Positions 33,651-45,627 of a stretch of DNA of 64,000 nucleotides are shown here, piece by piece. The notes under the pieces were generated by a model that did no database searches, had not been told where the DNA came from, and worked only from the letters and a program-made list of their open reading frames with translations. The stretch comes from Viridothelium virens. Its lineage: Eukaryota > Ascomycota > Dothideomycetes > Trypetheliales > Trypetheliaceae. The position numbers were made by a program, and so were the translations under genes. The stretch's first letter is position 1. Each line of letters starts with the position of its first letter. The stretch lies in NCBI GenBank assembly GCA_010094025.1, contig ML991786.1, positions 372,001-436,000 of the forward strand, written 5' to 3'.

Positions 33651-36600
33651 GGTGAAAGGCTTCGCGATATACACTGATACCCATGACTTCATTGCTGCTT
33701 GCTTATGGAATACAAGGCTCATGTACTTCTTCTATACTACTAGATAGCTAAAAATACCTTGTTTCCCAATTTTTGGCAGGCCCGGCGGTTTTATCTGCGA
33801 ATGCCTCGTCTGTGCTTATAATGGTATGAGAGACTTGTCCGTTAGTACATGCATTCATTGCCATAGTTGGCGCTTTTCCGAGACCCTATCGCGCTGACTG
33901 CATTGATGTATAGAGAATAGTCAGGTGTACCAAGAGAGTGAGAGTACCTAAGATAGGAAATGTGGTTGATATAGTCCTAACTTATACAAAGATGCTCGAT
34001 AATATAATCAACCAATTAATTGCTGAAATTCTCAAACAATTTGGATCAAGAGATACATTGGTGAGTCGATGGCGCAATTGCAGATTTCTAATTCGTGGAT
34101 GCCCTTTGATCAACCATGGGTTGCAGGATGAAAAGAATATTCCAAGGATCCATTCCCTCAATAATCGTTTTGCGTTTACAGGTCAACCCAAACGACTGAA
34201 AAGAAATTTTGACCTATCGTCGGAGCTACTAATGGCATTTGGGAAAGTAATTGCCTCGTGTTCTCAAGATTCTTCATTTTAGGGTGGTACCTTCCGTAGG
34301 TCCAACTATGACTTCTCTTTACAAACATATAGGCCGACCTCACTGGCTGCCACTTCTTCCGAGAGTGCACCTTCAGCTCCAGGAGCTCTTCAATTCGAAA
34401 TGTATTCTGAGCCTACGTGCATGTAGGGCCGGGCGCTCTCACTAGGCATCCGCCTTGTCCAGGTCGTTGGTGTGACTAGCGCAGTCTGCCTTTCACCGCA
34501 GCAGCTCTCTCTCGTCTCCACAATTCCATACATTTGCATCCTCATGCTCTACGTCGGCTCTTCTCACAACGCGCTCGCCTCGAATCCTTCTCTCTTATCA
34601 TCATCTGCCGCGATTCTCGATGTAGCGGAGAAAGGTGCGAGGGGTGAAGGTGAAAGGAGGGAGCTCTTAGAACGATGGGGAGGTTGGGACCTGGGAAGAG
34701 TGGCATTGCGGAGAGTGTGTTATCTGTTAGGCTGCGCGCACTGGTGACTCTGCCTCATTTCGTGATAGCGGCGATTCAGGAAATGGGAAATGGCGCTGTA
34801 GGGTGGGAGAGCTGTACGAAAGCCTCGGAGTGACAAAGAAAAGGAAGGTGAAATTGAGAGGAATAGAGACGGTAAGTCATCTTCCTGCGTACAATACTTA
34901 CAACTTGCATTAGGACGTTCTCATATAGGGTGGTTAAAATCACTTCTTAAGGAGGAAATTTGAAGGATTGTGAACTTCTTCAGTGTTGATCCGCCAAGAC
35001 CCTTTGTGTAAATATCTTCAATAATTTTAAACGGCCCCATTAGAGAATTTCTTGGACATCGGACATAGAAAGATGCTGTAAAATAATGAGCTTAACGATG
35101 GGTGCACGTGTAAGGGAATTGCCTAGCTCGCCGTTGACAGAAAACCGTACACCGAGACGGGAGGGTGCCTCATCGGACAACAGCAGCAATGCCAGTAGAC
35201 TATTTCCACACCCCACCAACAACATAATGAATGCAGATTTGAGTCCCAGCAAAGATGGAGGTACTCCCTTATAATTCAGCTTGATAGCTACCATTCTAGT
35301 TTTTTTTAGTTTTCTTTTTAATTCGAAAAGCGATGGTGGTGCAATAGAGGAAGACTCTAATTCACGTGTGCAATCTTTCCTATCAGCCGCAGGTGTAGGG
35401 ACAGAGCAAATATAGATTAGTGATCATATGATAGATGGCGTCTTCGCACACTTGCTTTTTTTGGACAACATGATAGGACTGTTGCAGGGAAGACGTCATC
35501 TCTCAAAGCTAGATGAGAGCTCTGGGAGTAGATTGGATATCAATCCTTGCAGGCTACGAAGAGAAGCGGTTGTAGAAGGCAGTGCTGATAAAATTATTGA
35601 CAAGGCGCTCAGAGACCATCTGCCTGAAGCAACAGAGCAGAGAAGCCTGGAGTAAAGCTGAAGTAGCAGAAAGTACCTATTTTTATCTGAAGCGATTTCT
35701 GGTCTCAACACCTTTCTTGGGATAGCATTCTTGGAGAACCCCATGGTTTCATTAGTTGTGGCAGAACAAAGCCTGCCGGGCACCGGGTAATGTCTCTAAT
35801 ATGAACAGATAAGCGTATCTAAATGCTCATTGTAGACGGAGAACGGAAGAGCCAACTCGTCGCTGTGCATAAGAATAGGCGAATCGGGTGGCTTTCCCTC
35901 GACCCTAGGTCTCCGCCCAACAGCCTCAGGTAAAGCTTAAGCAACCACTAGCTCTTCTAGAAGAGTGGGTTGCATAACCAGCGCTGGAGAAAGGCTTCAG
36001 CGTGGTCGTTACTGTGGATCGCCAAGCATCGAACGGCACGGCATGGCTGAGACGTGTTGGTCGAAGCGAGCTGAACGGCCCGCCAACGTTGGCTTTGTGC
36101 CTCAATGTGGGGTTCTATCACGAAAATACCTGGATCCGGTTTCAAATGGTCATGGAGATGGTGTTGGCGATATGCGACGGTAAAGGACGAGTAGGGGTGT
36201 TCGCAAAGGTGGTTGTAGGAATCGAGCTGGTGTACTCCGTATGGAATGGCACGACAGATAGAGGTCCATTGGGACTTACGGGACGGACCGAATGCAGGCT
36301 GCGCCTGTATGAGAAGAGGCTTTGGCGAGATAGATGGCCTAGTTCAGCCTCTTGGCCGTCTCGAATGATCATTGATGCAGGATTCTGACTCGATTCTGTC
36401 ACGTACAGCAGGAACGTCGGTCGAAATAAAGTGCTTAAGTAACGGTGTACCTGCTTTAGGTCATGTATAGTCTCCGGTAGAGAGCCACCAACAGCGACCA
36501 TAGCAAAAGCTTCTTTGTCCATCTCGTTTGGTTCAGCGGAAAGCTGCATTGCTGTTCCCAAATCGATCCTCGTACATCTTGTCACCGATGCAATCTAGTT
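33651..36600. other. Gene-poor region downstream of src1
   Basis: AT-rich 3' flank to about 34300, then mixed sequence. Short open frames at 34472-34747, 35040-35294 and 36142-36585 (minus) have no recognisable product. A copy of the dispersed repeat lies near 35279-35400. No supported gene. Confidence 0.45.
35279..35400. repeat. Dispersed non-coding repeat, copy C
   Basis: It contains GATAGCTACCATTCTAG and then, after a T-rich spacer, GGTGGTGCAATAGAGGAAGA and CACGTGTGCAATCTTTCC. These blocks stand in the same order as those of copy A 30 kb away, and many of the differences from A are transitions. Boundaries are approximate and the family is unknown. Confidence 0.4.
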
Positions 36601-39600
36601 AAGTCGGTGTAGAAGCGTGACATACATGCATTGCGCTGGTCGCCAAGCAGAATCGCAACCGGACTTTACTGCGTTCACACTTTTTTGCATAATTGCCCCT
36701 AATTTACTCTCATACACTCAAGATATTACTCCTGATTTATTTTCCCCTTGGCGTCATGACGTCCTTACGGACACTTTTTGACGGAAGCTTTGACCATGTG
36801 CGAAGCGCCCGGACTTACCTCAATCACGGGAGCGGAGGGGTCGATAGTGCTGACTTGATCTTGATGGCTTCGACCTGCCTTTCTCGCATTAAGTTTATTG
36901 CCCTTTCAAGGTGTGGCAGCTCCCGGTAGGAGCCGCGAGAGCAGCAGAGAATTGATGGACTGCCGGAGGATCAGACGGGACGCCCATGCGCGAAATCATG
37001 CGATGGCTCCTAGACCCGGAAAATTCAGTCATCCATGATCGACTGTTGCTCCCTGACCAGATGGCCACCGGCGTGCCCGATGCAGAGATTGCCGTATTGA
37101 CTAGCCTGGCCGATTCCGACGAAAAGAACGACCAGAAAGCTACCCCACCCTCCACCCATCGTCCATCCGACCCCATGCCTGCTTGGTGAGATACTCGCCC
37201 GGTGGCTGGTGGTGTGGCTCCATATATAGAACAGCGGTGAGCGGTCGAAGTACGATTGCCCCACCCAGAGGCGCTCAACTTGAATTATTGAGTTTGACCG
37301 CGTGGGACTCTGATGCTCTCTGACCCACGGCGAACCACCGCCTGGCTCGAGTGGCGACAAACAAAAAAGCAGTGAAGGGGGGTTTTAGATGACCGAAAGA
37401 AGCGATGAATGGAGGCGTTTGCAACGGCAAAGTCTGGAACGCTAGACAATACAGAAACGTTTGACGTCGTACGGGGGGCTGGATGGAGCAGCAGCGGGCT
37501 GGAAGGGGGGGGAGGATAAAATGGTGTGCAACCGTTTTGCGGGGTTCGACGGTGAGCAGATTGTCTGCAAGGAGGATCTTGGTGTAGGCGCTACGGGCGT
37601 CTGGTGGCTCTCGGCGACGGGACAGGGGGGGCCTGGTAGGTTCACCAGTCCACCAGTCGACCAGCAGACCACCAGTCCGTCTGGGGTGCTGGGGACGCTT
37701 TCGGTCCCGACAGTCAGTTAACGTTCACGGTTGGATTGGGGCTGACTTTTGACGTGTCGCATCTTGATTGGAGGCTGCTGCCTCCAGTCGCATTGCCCAT
37801 CTGGTCATGGATGACTGCTTATCCGGCGCCTGTAGCCTGACGGAGGCCGTCGTTCTTTTTTGGATCGGCGAGCAATGGTGCAATGGTGTTTCCCATTGTA
37901 TTGTTTCAAGAAGTTTTAGCCCGGGTTGGGAGGCCATGTTGCAGCTTTTCGGTCGGTCGCGAGTGTTGGTGGGCGAAAATGGAGCTGCAAGCGATCTCGT
38001 CCGCAAAGGCCCGGCCAGCCGCAGGCTGCGGGTCTACCGTTGGTTCGGGCTTAGCACGGGACCTGCCTCGTCCGTCTCGTCTCGCCTGCCTCGCCTGCCT
38101 CGCCTGCCTCGCCTGCCTCTTGCAGCGGCATCACATGCATATGCATCCGCGGGAAGCTGCAGCTACCCTCAGGCCAATCATTATCGTTCCCGCCCTCGGC
38201 AAAAGTCGCATTGCTGCGGGAACGCAGCAGCTGCAGGAACGATGATCGTCCGCACATGTGCACCAATTCGAGCAAGAGCCCAAAAGCCAAATGCCTCTAC
38301 AGCATCCTCCCATAAAGCTGCTATGGGAGAGATGGTCCGCCGTCAAAAGCTAGATTGCCGAGGCCCTTGCCTGCAGTCCTGACCAAGATTTCTGTCTGCA
38401 AAGCCTGCAAACCCCCCCTTTAACAATCTATCCACCAGCTCGGCCGCAGCGATACGAGAGATCTCTCCTTCTGTCCGGCGTGCTCCTGCATCGAGCCAGA
38501 ACTTCCTGGCGCGCCGTATCCTGTGAGATGCTGGAACTTTTAAGAAAGCCATGTTTCAGACCTTGTACTTTGCCAGCCTTCCACGTGCGCCTTCAGACGC
38601 GCGTTGCTGCATCTAAGTAAGGGGGCATATCTGACGAAATTGCTGTGAGACTGCTTGCGCACGCGATGTCGGAGGGGTGACATTAAACAAATGAGTCAAA
38701 TCCAACCATTATGTCCATCATGTCCCTCATGTCCAGCACGACCACAACGCTCTCGTTGCTCAGGAAGAAAATAGAAATGAAATGAAATGAACCGACCACG
38801 TCATGCAAGAGGTATCTCCAGCAATGCTACGTTTTCCTGGGCAGGGATGGATGAGGATGGATACAAAGAATATCAGCCGACCGGATTCAAGCGAATCCGA
38901 GCAGCTCTCGACGAAGACACCTTGTATTCGTGTGTCTTGAGAGGGCTGCGGACTCATGCGTAGTCCAGTTCTATGACAGAGGGAAGCAAGCAAACATTGC
39001 AGCAAAACCGTCTCACTCATCGAGATGATCAATTGACGTTATTATGAGCAAGCATGCATTATGCATTCGCCGCGTGCTCCTGTGTCAAACCACAGGCATG
39101 GCTATGCGAGAGCAGGTGACTGAGGCACGCACAATGAGGTGAGGACAAGTGTACCGCAGACCCGAATACCACTGCTGTGGTCGTCTGGTATTACAGTTCA
39201 AAGATTGACTTGACCAGCCAGCTGGAGGCATCAAATTTTAGAAGAACCAAAGATGGCAGAGAAAGGACTGTAGCTGACGTTTGCAAAAAAAGAGGACCTG
39301 CTTGTCTGTGTAACGTCTCCTCAGGTAATCCAATCTCGCGGGCTCGGAGTTTGATAGATTTTTGTTGTTGGGACGTTCTGGCGCTAACTAAAGGCCTCGG
39401 TCCTGGTGGTGCCAGTGGTGCCAGTGGTCCCAGCACCCCAGAGTCTTGCTGACATGATGGAGATGCGAATTGACGCTACGGTTGCAAGGGAATTAGAGCA
39501 ATTCTTCCTGACATGGTTGTTGCGCCCGCTTTCGTCCATATAAGAATTCTTCATTCCGGCCGGACTTTAGATTGACTCTGAGCGATCTTCGTTACCGACC

Positions 39601-40899
39601 CAGATGCAGTCCAATCGCGATATTAGGCACGGTGCAACATTTCTAGAGCTGGCGATGGTCGGCCGACGTTGACGTTCCACACCATGGTCGCATAGAACAA
39701 TGATTGGATAGATGGCACGAAGGAAGTTGACCTGCTCGGAAGTCGTAGCAAGGTAGTCCTAGCATGACTCGTCTGGGGAGCTTTATCGGATAAGCGTGCC
39801 AAGAAGATTGGCGTCAAGCCCTTCGAACCAGGCCACCAGCCCTCCATGGCTCGCACAGAGCCACCGAGCGAGGCATGGAGAACAAATGCCCATCACCGAG
39901 GTCCTATCCGGGAATGCCTTGTGAAGCTTTGCCTTATTTTGCTCTGACCCTGCGCGCGACATCTTGCCCCTGTCAGTGCGATTTTCGTGAGTCGCCCGAT
40001 CGCGCACACTCCAGTCATCTTTGGCGCCTAGGGGCTGGCAAGCCCTGTGGCATCAGTCCACTTGTGTCTCCGGATTGATAGAATTGCCTGCCCTGAATAG
40101 CCATGAATGCTACTCAATTTCGCGAGGCCGGCTCCGATCGCCGCAAACTGGGGCAATTGAATGCCCTTCAACTCGTGACGTGACGCATTGATGCGCCAGC
40201 CGATCGCAACTCTCGACCAGACAGCCAGACAGAGTTCCTTCGAGCTCGAAATCTAAACCCCATCTGCCGCTAGGCCACATGCTGCCCTATCGGCCGAAGC
40301 TGCTACCCTGCTATGGCGGCATGGCCCTGGGGAAGGCTACTGCCGCGCGTCTGGCATGCGGTGCTTTTGGTTTTCTCTTTGGTGCTCCTTCTGCGAGAGC
40401 CATGCCAAAATCGCCGAGAGAGAAGGAGCTCGTCGACTTGCGTCTCGGGAGCAGGGTCTCTTCTCGGGACGCAAGCACAAAGTCCATCTTGGCATCTTAG
40501 ATGGACATGATCTAGCGATAGAGTTGGACGATCAAGCACCGCCATGTGGATACGCCGGACGCTGCGACTCGCATTGTCTGATGGGGCAAGCTTTCTGAGT
40601 CTACGGAGTACATTCCAACGAAAAGGTGCTTTTTCAGCAGTCTGGAAACCCGCTACAAGATCCAGTCTGGCGGTGGTGGTGGCGAGAGGGTTCAACCCTT
40701 AGCAGACTATGCCGAAAGCACGATAGCCGTTCCCTGTGCCGCTCAGATGCTTGTTTCGTCATTGGCTCGTTCAGCTGTCAGAATGCTCGACCCCTCGGAT
40801 TTCTGCCTTGGGGTGCTGGCCCAGAGACTAATATTTTGTCCCCAGACGACCGTTTTTGTCAGCGATAATGAGTGGCTGTCAGGCATTGTCCGCTAAATG
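36601..40899. other. Gene-free region upstream of stuA, distal part
   Basis: 4.3 kb rich in short G, C and CAG-like tracts. Open frames occur on both strands because GC content is high, but none has a family match, credible introns or a consistent neighbour. It may hold distal stuA control elements or non-coding transcripts; the sequence alone cannot show this. Confidence 0.4.
38081..38116. repeat. Tandem repeat, 9-bp unit, four copies
   Basis: Four perfect head-to-tail copies of CTCGCCTGC, followed by a partial one. It lies in non-coding DNA. Confidence 0.85.
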
Positions 40900-41202
40900 G
40901 CGCTGCCTCAGCCTTTGGCAGCGACTCTTCAACGGTAGAACGGGACGGAGCTCACAGCAGACTGCGATTGGACGAGTGGGGGATTCGCTTGATTGCATCC
41001 CCGTCCCCTGTCTGCAGCATCTGGCTGCAGCCCAGAAGCACGCAACGGCTCGACTTACGGGGAGCCCTGAAGCTGCTCTGTTGACCCGGCTCGTCTCTCA
41101 GCCGCCACTCTCGATTCCCCACCAGGGCCTGATCCCATTGGCGCCGGTGGCCGACGTCTGATCCCCTCCATTTCCATCCATTGATTCCCATCCCATCCCC
41201 TG

Positions 41203-41285
41203 CCAGCATCCAAGCATCCCAGCGTTCAAGCACCCTAGCATCCTAGCATCCTAGCATCCCAGCACCCCAGCGCCCCAGCAGCCCC
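41203..41285. repeat. Degenerate minisatellite, about 10-bp unit
   Basis: About eight imperfect copies of a unit like AGCATCCTAGC or AGCATCCCAGC, grading into AGCACCCCAGC. Two related copies recur near 41607-41630. Confidence 0.75.
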
Positions 41286-41736
41286 CAGAGGCCAGCATCC
41301 CCGTCCAGGCGGCCGTGCGCTGCAGTCCAGGTCAGGACGAGGCCTGTCCCTCGCAGCCGGATTAGGCACGGCTGGAGCCAGCATCCACTCGTCCAGAGGC
41401 TCCCAGCGCAGCAGCAGCGAGCGTCAATCGGCAGAGATTGGCAGCTCGGGCGCTCCAACAGCGGCCGCTTCTGCGGGACTGCGCTGTACGTGAGCTGAGA
41501 GCCCTTGCAACTCGCGCCGTCCCGCTCACGCATCCTGAGACCGATAGCCTTTTGTCGAGCAACGGCATCGCGGTGGCGTGTGCGCGAGTGGCAGGCACGC
41601 TTGCCCAGCATCTCCCAGCATCTCCCAGCGAGCACATCCTGACCCATCCTAATCATCGACCATCTGGCAGTAGTCAGTCCATCCACGCCACGCCCAGCTG
41701 CCCGCCTACACCGGCCCGCGTGCTCCTTGCCGCCGC

Positions 41737-41737
<1 letters not shown>

Positions 41738-41776
<39 letters not shown>
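41738..41776 (+). repeat. (CTG)13 trinucleotide repeat
   Basis: Thirteen perfect CTG units in the presumed stuA leader or promoter. It is not part of any supported coding sequence. Confidence 0.95.
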
Positions 41777-42420
41777 AGGGTTGCTTGTCGCTGTCGCTGT
41801 CGCTCTGCTGCTCAGTGGTGTCGAAACTTCTGGCTGCTTTGCGAATACGCACGCTCGTGTCGAAGGCATTCAACGGCCGACGGTGATCTGATCTTGTCCA
41901 GAATTGCTCGCATTGGCTATCGTGCGCGGAAGCTCCAGTTCACGCTTCGAGATCTCCCTCTCTCTCTGCCTCCGCCTCACTCCCTGTGTCTGTCGCTCTC
42001 TTTCTACTGGAGGTCAAGCATCCTCTCGCTGGCCCCGGCCGCACACACGCACCACACTAATACCTGGCATCCGACCCGCCCTCGCCTACGCTATATCACT
42101 GATCACTGGCCTGTTGGTTGCTCCCACTTCTACGCCATCCGATTCGAGCACTAGCACAGGATCACATCCCAACCTCCTCCGCTTCTAAACCTCCGCTGCC
42201 CCCCCACTGCTGCCTCTGCGCCTTGCATTCCTGCCTGCAGCACTACCTTCGACCCTTCGCTGCGAAGAGGTGAGATTGAGGCCGGTCCATCCGTGACCTG
42301 CTCCACGGCCGCCGTTTTTACTCACGCTGCCGCTGCACGTTTCGACACTGTCCAGTGCAGTGCGTGTCGACGTCTGCACCGCAGATCGAGCACAACACGA
42401 CTTCACGACTGGCACGACGC

Positions 42421-42444
42421 ATGAAAAGTGTTTGTTCGTTGTGA
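42421..42444 (+). other. Upstream ORF 1 in the stuA leader
   Basis: ATG followed by six codons and TGA (MKSVCSL). It is the first of only two ATGs in 2.7 kb before stuA. Confidence 0.45.
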
Positions 42445-42605
42445 ATCTGAGCTGCTTCATCCCTCTACTTCCCTCGTTTCTTCTCCCCGCCGGACACTGC
42501 ACGGTGCGCGTGTGCGCCCGTCGCCGTTGACCTCCCCGCCAAAACAACCGCGCTGAGAGAACAACACGGAGCGACAGGACGACGATAACGACCGAAACGA
42601 CCTCT

Positions 42606-42659
42606 ATGACCCGAGACTGGAAAGCCTTTACCATAATCACGACCTGTGTCTGTTCTTAG
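42606..42659 (+). other. Upstream ORF 2 in the stuA leader
   Basis: A 17-codon frame (MTRDWKAFTIITTCVCS) ending in TAG. No ATG follows until the stuA start 936 bases further on, a layout that would allow reinitiation. Confidence 0.45.
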
Positions 42660-43594
42660 TTTCTGGTGCCCTCCCCCAAAGCGAAGCATTCACTTGCATC
42701 ACACGCATTCCACGCCTCACGTCCACCACGCGCGACCCACCTCCCATTCACCACCAGGGCCGTACACCCACCACCAGCGAGAGCCTATTCGATAGCCAAT
42801 TGCTTTCTTCTCCGCGCAAATTTCTGCCAAATCTTCCGCAGTCTGCTTCTGAACTCCCTCAAAAGTCTGTATTACCACTGAACTGACTCGCCAAGTCGAC
42901 GTTACTACTCTTCATCGAAGCTACATTCCAGAGCAAACACTTTGGAACCCTTCATTCACTTGGACGGTTCTACGACGCAGCATTGGCCGGCACTGGATTT
43001 CCGCCGACCCTGCATCACTATAATTTTTTCTTGACGGGACTGACCTCTCGGCTACCTGCATCGATCCCGCGGTCGCCTGTTGATAGATCGGTTTGATCCA
43101 TCCCCAGCTTGCATTGCGCGCGCTTGGTATTCTTCTAGAAGATCCTTGCGACTCTTTGGAGTCTCCTGCTCAAAAACTCCTCCTGAACTCGCTCTCCCGC
43201 ACAGTCGCGAGCGTTTCGACGCTCAACCGTGAAACTGGAGCTGCCGTCGATCTCCCAGGTTCACTCCCGGGGCTTCGTTGACGGACCGTTCAACCAACCC
43301 CATTTTGCCTCTGCGAACGAGCGGTACCCAGCTTTGCCTCAAATTCAGCCTCAGGCAAGCTCGTCTTCGGATACTTCCTCGCCTCGGGGTGGATCGTTTA
43401 GTACATCGTCTGCAGTCAACAGCAACCACAGCTCAAACACCTCCTACTCCTCATCCATTCACGGCGGCAATACCCACACAGGTCTGAAGACGCCATCACC
43501 CGAGCAGACACCTCAGACTGGTTTCCAGCCTCAAGAATCTCCGTACGGTGTAAACAACAGCGCGTACGGATACAACGCGCCTTCTTACAACAGC

Positions 43595-45627
43595 ATGAAT
43601 CATCCTCAGCCATCGTACATGGACGTACACCAACAACCCCACATGAGTACGCAAGCTCATCCAGTGTCCTCTGCGCCGCCTACCACCCTGCCACACTATT
43701 CGCAGTATGGCCAGCAGCCTCCATTGCTTCAACCCGGACCGGGGAGTTACTCTGGACAAAGCTCTTACAGCCATTATGGTTACAATGGAGTATCACAGCC
43801 GCAATCTGCTGGTCACCCTGGAACGGCGTCAATGGGTTCTCAGTTGATGCCGCAGCCTCCCATATCATTGCCCGGTAAGTACAGTATTCGTGGATTAAAT
43901 CAGAGCCATTGAATTAACGCGCACATAGCCATGTCAACGACCGCACCCGGCCCTCCAGGGTCTGCTGGGCTTCAGAGCGCGCAAGGCTACAGTCCACAAA
44001 CCTTCGACACGACCGGTCAAGTAGCTCCGCCAGGCATGAAACCACGCGTCACAGCCACTCTTTGGGAGGATGAAGGCAGCCTTTGTTTTCAGGTTGAAGC
44101 TGAAGGTGTCTGCGTTGCTCGTCGAGAGGGTACTTCAGCTCACGTTGTCATAGCTCCAGTCTGGGAAGTGCTAACGATGGATAGACAACCACATGATCAA
44201 CGGGACTAAGCTTTTGAACGTTGCAGGTATGACCCGTGGTCGCCGTGACGGTATTCTCAAGAGCGAGAAAACCAGACACGTTGTGAAAATCGGGCCGATG
44301 CATCTAAAAGGTGTTTGGTGAGTAATTTTTTTCCCCCAATGGTTTGGATGACTTTTCTCTAATGCTCCGTAGGATCCCTTTCGAGCGTGCTCTTGACTTC
44401 GCAAACAAGGAGAAAATCACGGAAAAGCTATATCCGCTGTTCGTGCATGACATTGGCGCGCTTCTCTACCACCCGTCGAACCAGCCACGTGGAGTCGCGA
44501 ATGTCGCCATGGCCGCTGCAGAACGGAGGCGCAATGAACAACAGCAGCAGCAGCAACAGTACATGAGGAATCCACAAGGTCCGCAACCGCCTTCATTAAC
44601 CCATCATCACTCGATGAGCAATCCCATCGGCGCAAACATTCCCCAACCGCCCCACTCGATCGCTCCCCATCCAGCATCTGGACGTCCTGGCCTTGATAGG
44701 GCTCATACTTTTCCCACACCACCCACCAGTGCTTCTAGCATCATGGGTATGGGCAATTCTGGAAGCTCTTACGAGTGGGGTGGGGCTCCTGTCTCTGCCA
44801 TGCCCAATAGTCAACCTCTTTCCATTGATACAGGACTAAGTAATGCTCGTTCAGTGCCTACCACCCCCGCAACTACACCACCTGGCAATTCGATGCCAGC
44901 AAGCATGCAGCAATACCCAACGACCCAAGCGTACGATAGCACGAGACAGCTCTACTCGGCGCCATCTCAACCCGCGCAGTATGACTCTCAGCCACCTATG
45001 CCACGGTAAGTCTTGTTGAACCTTGGAAAAAGTGATTGAATTCGAGCCTAATGTACGTGCAGTGAACAAGATACGACGCAGGATCATGAACAACATGAAT
45101 ATAAGCAGGAGCCAGAATACGCGCATTCAGGTGCACAGTACAGCTCCAATCGCGGTACATACCCTTACAGTGCGACTTCCGCCGCAGCGCCTCTCCAGAA
45201 CGAACATATTTCTCCCGAGATGACCGGCTCACCATCACACCCCAATGGGTCTGGTCGTGCCACTCCTCGTACAGCAGCAGCGCCTCCACAGTGGTCGGGC
45301 GGCTATAGCACACCCCAACGCTCTAATCAGCCCCCGCCCAGCAGTAATCTTTACAATGTAATGAGCAACGACACTCGTTCGGCTCCAAACGGCGCGTCAG
45401 CAACCGATTACGCCAATCAAGGCGGCTATGGTGCTTCTGCATACCAGACACCCAACGGGGCCACACCCTCGACCAAGCGCGTCCGAGAGCTCGATGATGA
45501 CGGTGCTGATGACTACGCTCGAGCCGGAAATCGCGATGCTATCGATGGCCTGAAACGCCGAAAGACTATCGATGAAGGCGGCGCGGTGGGACCCTATCCC
45601 CCACAGCGCATCCAGCAACGGAGGTAG
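43595..45627 (+). CDS. stuA: APSES developmental transcription factor StuA
   Basis: Basic helix-loop-helix-like APSES DNA-binding regulator of sporulation and other development, often tied to secondary metabolism and virulence. Exons are 43595-43874, 43929-44129, 44185-44317, 44373-45005 and 45063-45627, giving 603 aa. The Gln/Pro-rich N-terminus begins [17 protein letters not shown], close to the usual StuA start. The APSES domain (about 131-240) contains [20 protein letters not shown] and [20 protein letters not shown]. The rest is Ser/Pro/Gln-rich and contains RAHTFPTPP and [12 protein letters not shown] blocks typical of StuA; a nuclear localisation signal, LKRRKT, lies near the end. All four introns are GT-AG and 54-57 bp. 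The same frame is open upstream back to 43187 without an ATG. Confidence 0.95.

Larger units (their letters stand above)
40900..43594 (+). promoter_or_regulatory. Presumed promoter and very long 5' leader of stuA
   Basis: In these 2695 bases ATG occurs only twice on the plus strand, at 42421 and 42606, while CAT (ATG on the other strand) is frequent. Depletion on one strand is what selection against upstream starts in a transcribed leader would leave. The two ATGs open very short frames. CT-rich stretches (41951-42010) fit fungal transcription start regions. The known stuA gene of A. nidulans also has long leaders with upstream ORFs. The first ATG after 42606 is the stuA start. Where transcription begins, and whether the leader has introns, is not visible; 43201-43204 is a good acceptor candidate. 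Confidence 0.6.

Noticed and set aside
41243-41869. Minus-strand frame with a poly-Gln run over the CTG repeat
   Set aside because: It results from reading the trinucleotide repeat; no other coding signal, and the opposite strand shows leader-like ATG depletion.
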